This document shows, one piece after another, positions 21,688-34,477 of a stretch of DNA of 64,000 bases; position 1 is the first letter of the stretch; each line of letters starts with the position of its first letter. The notes beneath the pieces are model-generated. The model worked only from the letters and a program-made list of their open reading frames with translations, searched no databases and had not been told where the DNA came from. The stretch spans positions 32,439,593 through 32,503,592 of the forward strand of contig OY744516.1 of the NCBI GenBank assembly GCA_963556195.1, written 5' to 3'. This DNA is from Sepiola atlantica (lineage: Eukaryota; Mollusca; Cephalopoda; Sepiida; Sepiolidae). The translations under genes were made by a program, and so were the position numbers.

Positions 21688-24400
21688 TTCTTTAGAATTC
21701 TCAAATTCAGAAAGTTTTAGAAAGTTTTTTTTAAGCTACAATTTTTACTTTTAAGTACAGATAAAAAATATACAATTCATTAAACAGTTATAAAATATAT
21801 GCATTTCTATCTGAATACTAAACTTCACTCTGCAAATCACCAGCGTTAATTTATGAAACTGTACCTATTAATGGATATTGCATGCAGTGACGTAATGTGA
21901 GGTGTACAGACCTACAAAGTGGCCAATTTTGGTATATACAGACTCACATTATGTTAAAAAGTTCATAAAGAATTTTGCAATTCGAAAAGTTAGGATAAAC
22001 ACCTAGTTGTCTAGTGTTTTTCATATTTTCATTAAGAATGGACTGAGGTATTTCATATTTTGAAGAGGTTACATCTACACAGATTATATGATTTAATGAA
22101 TTCTTGCTGGTGTATCACCCATTTTAATGTATGGTTTAAAGTTTTAATTTTTTAAAATGATTATTAAATTAAAACGCATTGATGATTTATATGTAGTGAA
22201 TGAAGTTTGCAAAATATGTAAAAGGTTAAAAAAAGTACTCAAATTGAAGCCCTAAACAATTGAATATCTGATTTCTGTAAAATTATGCTGTAACCAAACT
22301 AATGTTTACACGGCCATTGTGAATTAAAGACAAACACTAGGAAGAAAACCACTGCTAGAGACAACTATTTGATTGCACTTTCACAGACAAGTTCTTACAA
22401 GATACACACAGCTCTGTTTTCACAACGGTACAAATGTTAGTAGTATGCCAATTTTACACCATCTAAACTTAAACTATGGTCTGCAATCAGTTTATCCAGA
22501 TTGCAAACTATCACTTACAACTGCTATGAAATCCAAGCATTTGTTAAAATCCATGAAGCATGGATTCTCAGAGCTTATATAAAAGTTTTTTTGTTGTTTT
22601 TGTTTTTTTGTTTGTTTTTTATTTTGTTTTGGTTTTTTTTTTCAGATTACTTTATACTGAAACAATTTGTAGTACATAAAAGAAACAGCAGAAAGCCTTC
22701 TGGCAAGAGATTTGATAAGAAGTATACAATTCTGACCATTAAGCATCCATGACTGCTGGACTATATTCCTTGCCTCCTGGAACAACAATGAATGGTTCTA
22801 AAGATTTAGAATTTATACAAGGGAAACTAGAAATATAAATGTATATTCATCTGTCTCCCATTTTCATGCATGATGGTGTCCTATGCAAGGTTTGGTTCAA
22901 ATCAAATGATTTTTATGATAAAAAACTCGCTGATTTAAATCACTTTAAACAAAATTTTCTCACCAAAAATTTCAATATTCAGTTCATAGTAGATTGTTAA
23001 AATCTGCGCATATAAAGTTTCATGTGCTAATTAGGTCTCATTGCTTTCATTGTAAACCACTTTTTCAAATACTAATCTCGAGTTATAAAAAGTAGGAAAT
23101 TAATGAATTTTTAATTAAAGAATTCTTAAATTCTTCATTCATATTTCTTACGAATGAGATAAATATTTTGCGCAGGAAAATGATTATAACACAAGTTTTG
23201 AGCGTTTTTTTTTTCTTTTTGTCATGTATCATCTTTTTCACAAAAGCTTTGGAAGATACCTGCAATAGAAATGATGATGGAAATAATGGCCGAGGTTAAA
23301 TATTATTTCTTTTTCATGATCTATTTTCTAGATTACTTTTCAAAATAGATATTAAAACCTCCAACTCATTAAAGTCTTTTTACATCATATTAAAAAACAA
23401 ACAATATAAATAAAATTTAATTTTATTCTTGAGTGTTTTCAACTTGTAAGTAATGAACATTTCAGCTTATTTATTGATATATGTGTTTACAGTAATTTGG
23501 GTTAAAAACATAAGGTAATGTTGCTTAAATGTTTAATTCCGTTTTTCATTTTAAATTAACATTTAGTGTAATCCAGAAACCTGGCAACCATGAAAAGCTA
23601 GTGCTACACAGAAAAAGTACCTATCACAAATCTTTCATGAGAAGAAAACAATTTTTCCATGAAATAATTACTATTATTATTTGAATTTTTGGCCCAGTTT
23701 AGTCAAGATTGGAATTTGTTGCAAAAATTTTAACAAAATTTTTTTCTGAAAACTATATGATAAGGAAATTATGCTTTGATGAACAATTTTCCATGTGTTA
23801 TTTTCTTTCTGATGGACATACTTTCGATTTTAAACATTTAACATTCTATATATTTAAGTAATAAATAAAATGAGAAACTAATGCATGGAAAGCAGAGATG
23901 TCATTCAATTTCAGTTTTAAAAACAGCAGCAATATGCAAGAATTGAAAAACATAGTCCTAAGTTTAAAAAAAAATGGGCACATTGTCATGTATAGCTGAT
24001 CATGTCGTTAATTTGTTCAATTATTTTTAAATGCTGCAAGAATAAAATTGTTGTTATTGTTTTGTTTTTGTTTTCAGATAAGTTTATGCAACTAAAAAGA
24101 CTAGGTTGAATGTTGATGCACACAATATCATAAAAAAATGTAGATTGTTCTTGAGAAAAATACAACTAGATGTAGTCAAACATTTTTAATTTGGTAACCT
24201 TCAAGTATCCTTATGCAAAGCTCTCAAGTTATTCAAATGCAGCTTTGATCTTGTTCTTCCTTTGATAATCTCAAGCTGTTAATTGTAGTTTTGCTCTTTT
24301 TGTGCTTGTATTTATGAACACAAATCAAAATAATAAGATTAATTTTTTTTAATTAATTTACAAATAAATGTTTTTAATCAATAACAAAAAACAACAACTC
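21684..24400. other. AT-rich stretch, nothing recognised
   Basis: No family, TIR or RNA gene recognised. Short open frames at 22373-22752 have no motif. Confidence 0.45.
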
Positions 24401-24407
24401 TGGTCCC

Positions 24408-24677
24408 ATGATACCACTGAAAGGTTGTGCAGAATTTTTGTCCCAAAACAAAGTGACACCATTTAATGACCCAGATTTGAATCCTATAGAAACTTTAAGA
24501 GTAATAGTCAAGAAAAAAGTTGTGGAAAAGCAACCTTCATATGCTGAAGCAATTAAAGAAATGCGGACAAATGAAATATTTTCAAACTACTGCGACAATT
24601 TGATTCTTAGCATGTCCCACCACACCCAAAGCAATGATCATGAGCAAAGTCGAACATACACAATTCTAACATCTTGA
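24408..24677 (+). pseudogene. Tc1/mariner transposase, C-terminal remnant
   Basis: An 89-codon frame whose first two thirds match the catalytic C terminus of Tc1-like transposases. DPDLNPIET at residues about 22-30 corresponds to the SPDLNPIE block whose Glu is the third acid of the DDE/D triad. KKKVVEKQPSYAEAIKEM is followed by NLILSMSHHTQ, equivalent to the SMPRR region before the stop. The first two catalytic acids, the DNA-binding domain and TIRs were not found nearby, so this is a fragment. The ATG at its start is not the native one. Confidence 0.78.
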
Positions 24678-24975
24678 CTTAAATCATTAACTTTTATTAG
24701 AATATCAGGGTTTATAAAATTGAATTGAGTTTTACAATCGACAAAAGTGAGAAAAATAAAATCAGATGAGTCTTTGCTTTGAAAGTTAACTTATATATTT
24801 TCCAAAATCACTCATTTTATTTATTTATTTATTTTTTTTGCTATACAATTTAATTTCTATTTTAAGGGCCCTCTGAATTTAAAGTTCCCTGTTTCAGCAA
24901 GATCTAAACAATAATAGTTAACAGTACAGGGTAGTGTTATACTTTAGTTAATGATATATATATATATTAGTCCTC

Positions 24976-25015
24976 CACATACAACTGTTTCGCCGTATCA
25001 AGGCTCTTCAATGCG
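24976..25015 (-). ncRNA. Hammerhead-like motif, U3-G8 variant
   Basis: Minus strand: stem I CGCA (25012-25015) with UGUG (24976-24979), core UUGAAGA (25005-25011), a 3-bp stem II GCC with GGC, GAAA, then self-complementary ACAGUUGU as stem III and A at the cleavage position. C3 is replaced by U, giving a possible U-G pair with G8. A 3'-half remnant of the same unit (CGAAACAG...TGTATGTGGATGAC) lies on the plus strand at about 28346-28371 between two (TA)n tracts. Confidence 0.55.
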
Positions 25016-25194
25016 ACTAGGTATGGGGAGTGTTTCAAGCTAAGATTCGAAACCTAATCGTTTGGACAGCAGTCAGAAATCCTTACCAGTACGCTTTCTC
25101 ATTTGCTGTGTGTATAAATGTTGTGTAAAATGATTAAATTGTTTTCTAAGATCTTCTTTCAACCAACATTCATTGGAGGAGTATTGTTGGAATC

Positions 25195-26002
25195 AAGGGA
25201 GGCGCGAGAGCGCTCTATCCCTTAATAGACTTCAAAAACGGCCTATGCTAGAAATCTCATTTCTTTGATCAATCATAACTCAAAAACCAATAAACCAAAT
25301 TAGTTAAAACTTTGCACAAAATTTTTTTTTTGATAGGTTCTATAAGTGTGTAGAATTTCAGCATCATTAGTCAAGACAACCCAGAGATCCAGAAAAGTCA
25401 GGCATGATTTTGTGTTATCCGTGTGTACGTACGTACATATGTACCACCCTGTATCTCATCAACTATTTGATGGATTCAGCTGATTTTTGGCAGAGATAGA
25501 GGTTCTAGGGTCTAGTTGATGGCATTTTAATTTCAGTTTACCATATACCTTAGTTTTCCAGAAAATTCCAAAAAACCTTAAAAATGACCATTGTATTTAG
25601 GTATAGCCTTTACAAAAGTAGTGACATTCCATGATAAATGCCAGTATACTGAAATCATATGCCCTTAATAGGGTTAAGATGAAAATTCATACATTAAATG
25701 TACAAAAGCATGGAAATTCCCAAATTTTTACACTTTTATTGTTATTAAGGGTATGCGAGCACAACAGGGCTATATATTTTACTGGTAGGAATTTTTCTTC
25801 AGCGCACCTCACACACTTCATCCACTGTAGTGATGTGATAATGAAATGGTTTGGTTGTTATGTAGTCATACCCTTAATTAATAACAATAAAAGTGTAAAA
25901 ATTTGGGAATTTCCTTGCTTTTGTACATTTAGTGTATATGAATTTTCATCTTAACCCTATTAAGAGCATATGATTTCAGTATACTGGCATTTATCATGGA
26001 AT
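25195..26002 (+). mobile_element. Non-autonomous repeat family X, copy 1, ending in a foldback
   Basis: Shared with 53304-54032 in the same orientation, starting at GGGAGGCGCGA and ending at TTATCATGGAAT. The left 430 bp is non-coding and contains a (CGTA)n run. The right part (25626-26002) is a foldback with arms of about 130 bp (25626-25755 and 25867-26002). The two loci are close in sequence, indicating recent dispersal. Superfamily unknown. Confidence 0.8.
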
Positions 26003-26242
26003 TTAAATATATTTTGGGCATGTTCGGTCACCTTTCTATTCCAAAGTTTTAGAGGGATTTACATTCGTTATGTTGACAGAAGTAATTTGTTTGCTCTTTT
26101 AAATCTTTGCATTACTGTCATGTTCAATTGCATTTAAACTCTAACGATACTCTGCTGATGAATGTTAGTTGAAAGAAGAGCTGAAGAGACAATTCACTAA
26201 AATTAACCTGCTTTTATTGATTGTATGTATATACTAGTTTAA

Positions 26243-26437
26243 ATGTCAATCCCAGGGCAGATTCATTATACTGAGACACTTTTGGACACTTTAATAAATG
26301 TTAGACGGTCAGACCCCAGAATATTTCAAAGCAATCAAAAACCCCACCTCTGTAGTGAGGACTTTGAAAATGGAATTTACATGACTGAAATCATAGGCTT
26401 CAAAAGGTGTTACTTTTATGCAGTTGAGCTCCATTAG
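26243..26437 (+). pseudogene. Possible THAP-type zinc-finger remnant
   Basis: The translation contains NVRRSDPRIFQSNQKPHLCS at about residues 19-38, followed by EDFENGIYM and a Gly-Phe-Lys-Arg segment. Spacing and the C-S-x-x-F step resemble the second half of a THAP domain (R...CSEHF...). The conserved His is replaced by Asp (SEDF for SEHF) and the first Cys pair was not found. THAP domains occur in P-element-type transposases as well as host proteins. This is a suggestion from pattern only. Confidence 0.3.
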
Positions 26438-26439
26438 AA

Positions 26440-28299
26440 AATTTAAAAATGACAAAATTTGCTCAGATTTTGAGAAGCTGTATTATTGTATGTCATTTCT
26501 GGTTTAAATCACATTTAAATCAGATGTTAAAATTTTTCATAGTCTCCCAAGAACCCATTTATAAGAAAAAAGATAAATATAAAGCCATTATGATGATCAT
26601 CATAGTTAGGGTATAATTCCAACTAACTTTCATGCTCCTAGGTCTAATACCCTAAAAATAGTTAGTAAACTGACAAACGGACAGATATATGGATATTTTT
26701 ATAGATATATTCATTTTTGATAATCTTACTTAATTTTTTATTATCATTAAGTTTTCTGTTCGTTTATTGATGAATGTGTATTGTAAATATGAGCATTTAT
26801 GAACCAGTATGTGAGTATAAAGTTTGTGTTATATAGTACTAGCTGACTTTGTTAGTTCGCTATCGTTCCACAAAGTTTGCTACTTGAAATACTTTAAACA
26901 TAAATATTTCATTCATAACTTTGTGGTAAACATGAAACAAAATCGTTCTCATTTATTGATTTTGGTAATTTCGATACAAATTTATCTTTTAAATGTGACC
27001 GTAAAGAAAGGGAAAAGAAGGAAATCAATTTGCTTTTTCACAAAATATTTGTCAATAAAATAAAATAATATTTATTGTCAAACAAAAGTATTTGATATAT
27101 TGAAATGAAAACAATCATTGACTTAAAATACAATAACAAATAATAATTGATTAATAAAATGTCCTTTGTCAAAACCGATATGCAAATTAGTTAACCTTGC
27201 GATTGATATCGCATATACATAAGCAGTATATAAAAAAAGATGGTGCGTTTATTGTGTAAAGTTGAATTAACTTGAAATAGAGCGTTTTTGACTTTATTGT
27301 TAGTTCAAGAAATGTGCCCAACTTTCGCATTTATTCATTTAGATAACTGGCAACAAGTTCTTATTCCTATTGGGAAGCTTAAGAATCTATCAAATCTGAA
27401 AATAGACTCATTTGACTCAGCTTCAATTTCAGAATGATCACAAAATAAGTTTGTCATCACATAATGTTAGATGTGTCCAAGAAACTATAAGAGGCTTTCT
27501 CCGTTGGTCTGTCACACTTCTGTTTGAAATAACATTTTCATCATTAGACACAAAGATTGAATGGATGAATTTTATTTTAAATACATCCAAGCATCTCTAT
27601 GAGAAGCTTTGTTCATTGGTTGGTCTGTCAGGCTTAAGTTTATTTTAAGTGCTAATCATGTAGATTGAATGGACGTATCATAATAATAATATCTATTCTT
27701 GTTATGTATAAATCAACCATTTCTGCTGCTGCTGCTATCATATAGGCAATGAAGAAAAGCCACTAAACTAGAACAAGAAATAAGATAGAATAGAGACAAG
27801 ATCAAAAAAGAAAAAAAAAGAAAATGGAAGGATTTAGAAAAAAGAAAAATCAAGAATCTGTGCATCTCATTCATGCTTTTCCTTTTCCATGTAAAATCTG
27901 TAAATACTCAAAATGGACAAAATTTAGGGCAACTTTGATATAATCCTAGAAGACACTTAATCGCGGAAAAAAATAGTGAAAAGAAAAATTAGGGGAAAAA
28001 AAGAAAGAAGTGAATATTACATGCTTACATATTTATTTCGTTTGGGTTATTATATTTTTTTTAATTTTCATAATAGGTATTATTTTCTATTTTCTTTTAC
28101 TTCGCCATTATTTTTCCTGGTCTTCATCAGAGCATGGGCAAATATTTTTACCCTTTCTTTTTTGTCATTAGCCTTTCCATATACATATCATGTGGCTGGT
28201 TTGTTTGCACAGTACATAATTCTCTTCTTCTAATCAGGCTTGGTAAACTAACACTAGTGTAGCTATATGTGTATGGGAATCTTCATATTACGGAGTGTT

Positions 28300-28300
<1 letters not shown>
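26440..28300. other. AT-rich stretch; one weak Helitron-like 3' end
   Basis: Nothing coding recognised. At 26839-26842 a CTAG next to T, with GCTGACTTTG beside it, resembles a decayed minus-strand Helitron 3' terminus, but no stable hairpin remains. Confidence 0.3.
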
Positions 28301-28301
<1 letters not shown>

Positions 28302-28342
<41 letters not shown>

Positions 28343-28366
28343 CAGCGAAACAGACTGTATGTGGAT

Positions 28367-28401
<35 letters not shown>
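28302..28401. repeat. Two (TA)n tracts around a hammerhead 3'-half remnant
   Basis: TA tracts at 28302-28338 and 28372-28401 flank 33 bp that match the GAAAC side of the variant hammerhead unit at 24976-25015. Confidence 0.85.
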
Positions 28402-28403
<2 letters not shown>

Positions 28404-28407
28404 CTTG

Positions 28408-28999
28408 GGTACTCTTATAGCTGACGCACCATGTTTCCGTGACTTTACGTCGTCAACGTTCGGGCATGGCTCGGAAGCGCCCGATAGTTGACGAAACCAA
28501 GAAACATTTCCTTATAAACAGTTTGTTTTCGTTAAAGTAAGAAAGCAAAACAAAATTTGTTTGCTTAACTACAGTTGTTGTGGTGTTAACAAGAAAAAAA
28601 TTGACAAAAAATGTAAAATAAAAAAACATTGAAAATTTTAAAAAAACAAAAACAATAACATTTGCTTAACAAATCAAACAAAATCATCATTTGAAACTTT
28701 CCGGTTCACAAACAAAAAAACATTTTATTTAAAAACATTCGATTAACAATGGTTCCTTTGACAAAAAAAGAACAAAAATAAACATCTAATTACTAACACT
28801 TGTTTAGCTATGGTTTGTTTGTTCTTTATTTGCATATATGTATTTTAGTTTGATTTTCTTCGTCCTAATTTATCGACTGCCAGTCTTCAATTTAGCGTTT
28901 GGCAGTTTTCGGCTCGTCAAATCTCGGACGCTTCTGTAACCTGCCGAACGTTTACGACGCCAAGTCACGGAAACATGATGTGTCAGCTATAAGAGTACC
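28408..28999. mobile_element. TIR element, 592 bp, non-coding
   Basis: Terminal inverted repeats begin GGTACTCTTATAGCTGAC at each end and extend about 65 bp, including CATGTTTCCGTGACTT and CGTTCGG-like blocks. The interior is AT-rich with no open frame. Right and left flanks are (TA)n-rich, which hides any target-site duplication, so the superfamily is unassigned. Confidence 0.8.
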
Positions 29000-29013
29000 A
29001 TATCTTGATATAA

Positions 29014-29014
<1 letters not shown>

Positions 29015-29071
<57 letters not shown>

Positions 29072-29076
29072 ATAAG

Positions 29077-29123
<47 letters not shown>

Positions 29124-29162
29124 ATAAGTAAATATATATATATATATATATATCGATATAAG

Positions 29163-29235
<73 letters not shown>
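29015..29235. repeat. (TA)n with interspersed CGATATAAGTAAA units
   Basis: Compound satellite: TA runs broken three times by a CGATATAAGTAAA motif. A related GATATAAGTA motif recurs at 38580-38940. Confidence 0.95.
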
Positions 29236-29238
<3 letters not shown>

Positions 29239-29444
29239 CATATTTGATTATGATACTTTTCCTTTTCTTTAGCCATTCGCTCCCGATGGAGAATGAAGAG
29301 CATTTGAAATATTGAATCATAATAATAAAAAAAAACTAATAAAAAAAATAACAACATCGTTTTATGCTTCAGCCACTACCCATTCATCATTATCAGAATA
29401 TATCTCTAGAAGCATGTGTGGAATACCAAACTAATATATATATA

Positions 29445-31450
29445 CAGGGCTTTACGCGCTCCACTACTTTTGGAGCTGCTCCCGCTCCTGCTCCAACGCC
29501 CAAAATTGGAGCTCGCTCCTCTCACGTTCCCCATTTTCAAAAAGGAGCCGCTCCTGCTCCAACTCCTATAAAAAAGGAGCGGCTCTTTTTCAGCGCTCCA
29601 TTATAAAAATATACCTTCTTTCATAAACGTTCTATTCTGCCAATGAGTGGTCGAAGGATAGGGGTGGGCGTCAAAGGATCTCGTCAATATGGGTTGAGAT
29701 GTCACTTTAAGTGTAAGACCGTAAGATAATATTTGACAAAATCTCGCTAATATTTTGAGAGTCATAGGAGAACATGTCGGACGAAGTATAGGATCATACA
29801 TAAATTTTCGTTTCCTGAGAACAAGAAAACAATTTTGCTTTTTTAAATACATGGAAATTTTCTAAGAATTTAAAGCCAGTTTAAATGACTTTCTACTCGA
29901 TAGTTTATAAATTCCTTTCAAGTTTTGCACACACACGAAGTAATTGATGTTTTGTCAATTAAAATGGCTGTCTTGTTTACGAAGAAATCTAAATGAATTA
30001 TGATGGATTTAATCTCGTAACTTGATTACGAACCGGCTTGAAATAATAGCATTATTTAGACAACGATTTTTTACATGGGGGAATATGTGCTTTGTTAATT
30101 ATCCTGTACTTTCACGTAACAATTTAATAAACAGAAGATATCGTAAAAATTGAATTTAACTTGAAAATTTTATGTAAAAAATAACCCGGTCCAAACCTTA
30201 AATTTTGTAGCGTAATTACGAACCGGATTGAAATAACATTATTTAGAAAGCCTTAACATGGAGTGAGGGGGGCTTTGTTAACTATTCTGTACTTTCACCT
30301 AACAATTTAATAAACAAAAGATATCGTAAAAATTTAATTTAACTTGAAAATCTTATCTAAAAAATAGCCCGGTTCGTAAACAGCACAAGTACCAAAAAAA
30401 TAATATAAAAAAAATTATTCACTAGGGAGGGGGTAGCCCCGTATTTACAAGTATATCTCCTGTAAAAACGGTTCTAAAATCTATTTTCAATCGATATTTA
30501 TTCGATAATTGCCGAATTGTCCTACTTGGCCAAAATTGCCGAGTTTTCCGTTGCCGAATTTTCCATTGACAAGTTTTCCTTTGACGAGTTTTCCTAAATT
30601 GTGTATTATACATACATACTTCTATCCAGTCAAGCAGACTATCTAGTCTAAGAGAAGAAAAACAACATAACTTTCACTAATACACTTAGGAACGGTATGA
30701 ATCCACATATATCTTCCCCAAAGTTATATGAATTAAATAGTAGGGTAGACTGTACTCTGAAACCTTCATTGGGCAACTTACCTCCCCTATCTAGAGTGCT
30801 AATTTTCGGAGTTTTTATTCAACAGAAAGATAGCAGTGTACTATTTAAAGGGGCCTTAGTAATTATCTCAGGTCAGCTAGTAAACATTTTGAATTCTCTC
30901 TCTCGCCCCCCTCCCGACCTGCACTCAGATGGTGTCAAAATGGTTTGACCCCTAACTCAAATGTATTTCAACTTTCTTTAATCTTTCCAAAGAAATAGAA
31001 CGCTCAAGTCACTGACTGCAATAAAAACTTTAATGACGCCTTTGATCTGTCTCATCGCTTGATAGCAAGTCGATGGGGTGGGGGTGGGGGGGGGGTAACG
31101 AATAATAAAACAATAAAAAAAAGATTGTTAAAAACATTACAATTAAATCGTCTTCCGCCTGAGCCCCCTCCCTCTCTCCACCAGAGATATAATTTAAAAA
31201 AATAATTCAGAGTAAACTCTGAGACTTTCTTTACTTTTCCTTTATATTGATGAATAAAAAACTAATGTTTAAAAAAAAATCAAATAATTTTGGAGCGCGG
31301 AGCGATAAAACCACCGTTCTTTAGTCCCAAATGGAGTTGCTCCCGCTCAACTCCCGCTGAATATAAAATGAGCTTTCCTGTCCTTCGTTCCAGCAAAAAG
31401 GAGCGTGCTCTTGGAGCGCGCTCCTTTTTGGAGGGCTCCGTAAATCCCTG
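29445..31450. mobile_element. hAT-like DNA transposon, non-autonomous, 2.0 kb
   Basis: The ends are CAGGGCTTTACGCGCTCC on the left and, reverse-complemented, CAGGGATTTACGGAGCCC on the right. Each is followed inward by many GGAGC/GCTCC subterminal repeats. The element sits between two TATATATA octamers, consistent with an 8-bp hAT-type duplication, although the flank is already TA-rich. CAGGG termini fit hAT. No transposase frame was found. Inside are a two-copy tandem of about 185 bp (about 30017-30190 and 30208-30375) and a 15-16 bp minisatellite with a GAGTTTTCC/GAATTTTCC core (about 30535-30600). Confidence 0.75.
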
Positions 31451-31458
31451 TATATATA

Positions 31459-32383
31459 TAACCACCTTTACACGATCAATTTGTGTTCCAAGAAATCAAC
31501 AAACAATAGATAATATATTAACGAACTCCATGTCCCGGCATTGCTCGAGAAAGTATATTTAATCAAGAAATTCTGGCCCCAACATTGAACTACGGGAGTC
31601 ATTCTATAATAAGGAGGAAAAAAAAACACGAAAAATATGATTAGGAAGCGAATTACGGGTATTGTTAGTATTTATATATTTATGTATTCTGGAATACTTT
31701 GTAATTAAGTTAATAAAAAAACAGCAACATGTTACGTTAAAGGTATATGCAAAAGTAATCCCCCACTGTAAATTCTAAAATAAGTGTGTGTGTGTGTGCG
31801 TGTGTTTTTCCCCCGGTTCCAGGTGAGAAAATCCATTTTTTTGTGGTAATTTAGAATTGTCACGGATTTGTTGTTTTTGTTTTAATCAAGAAATTCCGGG
31901 CCTCAACATAACGTTAATGGATCAGCGTCTGGATATTGTCATTTGGTCCATTAATTTGAAGAAAGTTTTCATCATTAAATTAACGGTTCTATTTGAGGAA
32001 AATTTTGCTGGGCACACCAGCGCAATTTGGAAAAATATGAAGATCTACGAGAACAATATTTAGAAATTGCTGGAAAACGATTGTATTTCTTATCGAGGTC
32101 GGTTGCTGAAGTTTTATTGCCAAGTCAACCTCCTCATTCTAGACTAATCTTGGTCTTTCCCATCAGATAAGAGGAAATATATAAAGATGATACAAGACAA
32201 CACTCTATCTGCATCAGCGTGGATATGGCAATCCCAGTCTGGTAGTATGGTGAGATACTACTGGACACTCTGGGCTAGTGGTAATGATGCTTCGGGCCCC
32301 TAATCTATGTCAGAACCCAGAGTTATCATCTGATGGAGGCTTTGTTGAGAGCAATGCTGCTGTACAAACAACAGCTATTATAA
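31459..32383. other. Unrecognised stretch
   Basis: Contains a short (GT)n at about 31783-31806. No coding or repeat assignment. Confidence 0.4.
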
Positions 32384-32415
32384 ACATTATATATATATAT
32401 ATATATATATATATA
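32384..32415. repeat. (TA)n microsatellite
   Basis: TA tract at the 3' boundary of the Helitron-like copy on the right. Confidence 0.97.
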
Positions 32416-32927
32416 CTACCAAATTCTACCCGAGCTCCGGGCGGCAATTACCGACGCTGTAGTCTTCTTTACAGAAACCAAAGAAATAATTTTCATTTGA
32501 CATTTTGGTAATTTAGAGAAAGTTTTAAAAAATGATGATTGTCGTAGTATTATTTGATATATTTCAATATGGGGAAATATACTGTGCATGGATATCGTCA
32601 AATTTTGTTTTTTAGGAAGAAACAACAAAAAGCTCAATTGATATGGTATTTAAGATATTCAACGTCGATAAATTTTATTTTGTTTCAGTATAGAAATTAA
32701 AATGAATTCCCCATTAAAACTGATTATTTAATGAAATGAATAAACATACGGGTGGAACGTCGATTAGTCAAATATTCAATTTTTATATTACTGAATAATT
32801 CGAAATGAGTACTTTGTACTTTTCACCTTTATTATAAAAGAAAAAAAAATATGTAAAGAATATTAAAGAAAAATACTTTTTATGGTAATTTAGAAAGATT
32901 AGAGGAGGTTTATTTCTTTTCTATGAC

Positions 32928-32963
<36 letters not shown>

Positions 32964-32980
32964 CCACTACCAACATGTTA

Positions 32981-33187
32981 ACTCCTTGGCCTTTTGTAGT
33001 ATCTGAACTGAATCTGCACTTAGTTTTTATGATTACTGTCAGTGAAAGAGAAATGCTTCTAGATCGAGGCAATTTAAATTTTTGTTCCAATTCAGAGTAC
33101 CCATTTTGGGGGAGCTGGATTCTCCCCACGTTAAATATTGACATTGTGCCTAACTCTGCTCTCGTGGGAGGAAGTAAATAGGAATAG
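32981..33187 (+). mobile_element. U2-headed SINE copy within the Helitron-like element
   Basis: The head CTCCTTGGCCTTTT then GTAGTATCTG aligns with the U2 snRNA 5' end with about 14 nt deleted between. The family body and the tail CTCGTGGGAGGAAGTAAATAGG follow. The counterpart in copy 2 (50439-50660) keeps more of the U2 head. Confidence 0.75.
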
Positions 33188-33994
33188 GAACAGCAGCAAC
33201 AACAACAGCAACAAATTTATTAAAATAATAAACGCATGTATTTAATTATCAACAGATTACAAAATATTAATTCATTAGAAACTTAAAAATAAATAAATAT
33301 GCAAATGAGAGGATGATATCATGATGAACCAACTACATACACTGACCCTCCCAGGAAGGGTTAATGCCTGGGAGGATGATATCATGACAACAGAATAGAT
33401 AGTACACTAACTCTCCACACACACACAAAACTGGTAATCCTGAGGAAATGGTATCGTGAGGAACGAATGTATACTGTACGACCTCCCCCCCCCCCCCCGA
33501 AGAGGAAGTAATGCCTGGGAGGAATGTATCATGACGAATGAAAATATACTACAGAGAATTAAATAAGCATAACCCGTTTTAATGTCAATATAGTAAGAAT
33601 AGGTGGAAAAAACTTTTGTATTTATTTATTTAGATAACATTAAAAACCATGGCAAGTTTCATTGTCCACGTGAAACGGCTAAATGAAAATTGTCTGGAAA
33701 AATATAGTCGCCATTTTTATAAACAAAAATGAATATGCTGGCTTATCGTTCTTCCTTAGCTAGTATTATGCTGAACAAACATATACTACACTGCCCCCCC
33801 CCCCCCCACAGACGATAATGTCATGATGAACGAACACGACTTCCCTCCACCCAAAAAGGAGAAAGTCATTCTTGCGTGGACGGTCTTATGAGAACAGAAT
33901 CGATACTACACTACATCGCCCATTAAAAATATTCCAATTTAATCAATTTTTTTTTTCATTCAAAAATGCCTAGTCACAAAAAAATATTTTTTAT

Positions 33995-34070
33995 GGTTCC
34001 GTGGGTTTTTTGGCTAAGATCAAAGTGTAGTATCTGTTCGACATCACAGCAATATCTGACACTTTACTAA
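33995..34070 (+). ncRNA. U2 snRNA 5'-end-like sequence (pseudogene)
   Basis: GGCTAAGATCAAAGTGTAGT followed by ATCTGTTC reproduces the U2 snRNA 5' domain, including the branch-site-pairing GUAGUA, with one extra A. Downstream AATATCTGA corresponds to the U2 stem-loop IIa region. The rest of U2 (Sm site, 3' stem-loops) is absent, so this is a truncated copy and not a functional gene. Confidence 0.8.
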
Positions 34071-34477
34071 AGCCGGAAGTAAATTATCTCCCTTGAAAAT
34101 GAAATTCTAAATAAGTTTTTAAACGCTATCACTTTTTTTTATAAATTCTGTTTATCTTATTTCATTTATAATTATAATAATAGTACTATTGATAAAACGA
34201 TTGCGTATGTAGATGAAAATTTGACACTACAAAGTAGAAAGATATATTACAGAATATTAATTTATTAAAAACTTAAAAATAAATAAATATACAAAACAGC
34301 AAAATCGAGATTTGTTTGAGTAAGTAGGAGATGCCTATATAAAGGGTATTTCAATATTTTCTTATATCATTAGAATTAGATAAGTCTAATGTGTTTTGAT
34401 GTTAATGTATCTAGGATAGATGGGAAAAACTTTCACATTTATTCATTTATATATATATCTTGATATCAGTATATATA

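Larger units (their letters stand above)
32416..34448 (-). mobile_element. Helitron-like element with U2-derived sequence, copy 1
   Basis: This 2.03-kb segment is the reverse-complement counterpart of 49197-51234, bounded by (TA)n on both sides in each case. The 3' terminus, read on the minus strand, has a CCCGGAGCTCGGG hairpin, a 9-nt spacer and GTAG next to T; copy 2 has the canonical CTAG. No Rep/helicase frame exists, so it is non-autonomous. The body holds a U2-headed SINE (32981-33187), a second U2-like 5' end (about 33995-34070), C-homopolymers, (TCA)n, and a degenerate array of units containing GTGTAGTAT-like U2 motifs and CATGATGAACGAA. The Helitron call rests mainly on the 3' end; no clear 5' TC end was seen because it merges with TA repeat. 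Confidence 0.6.
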
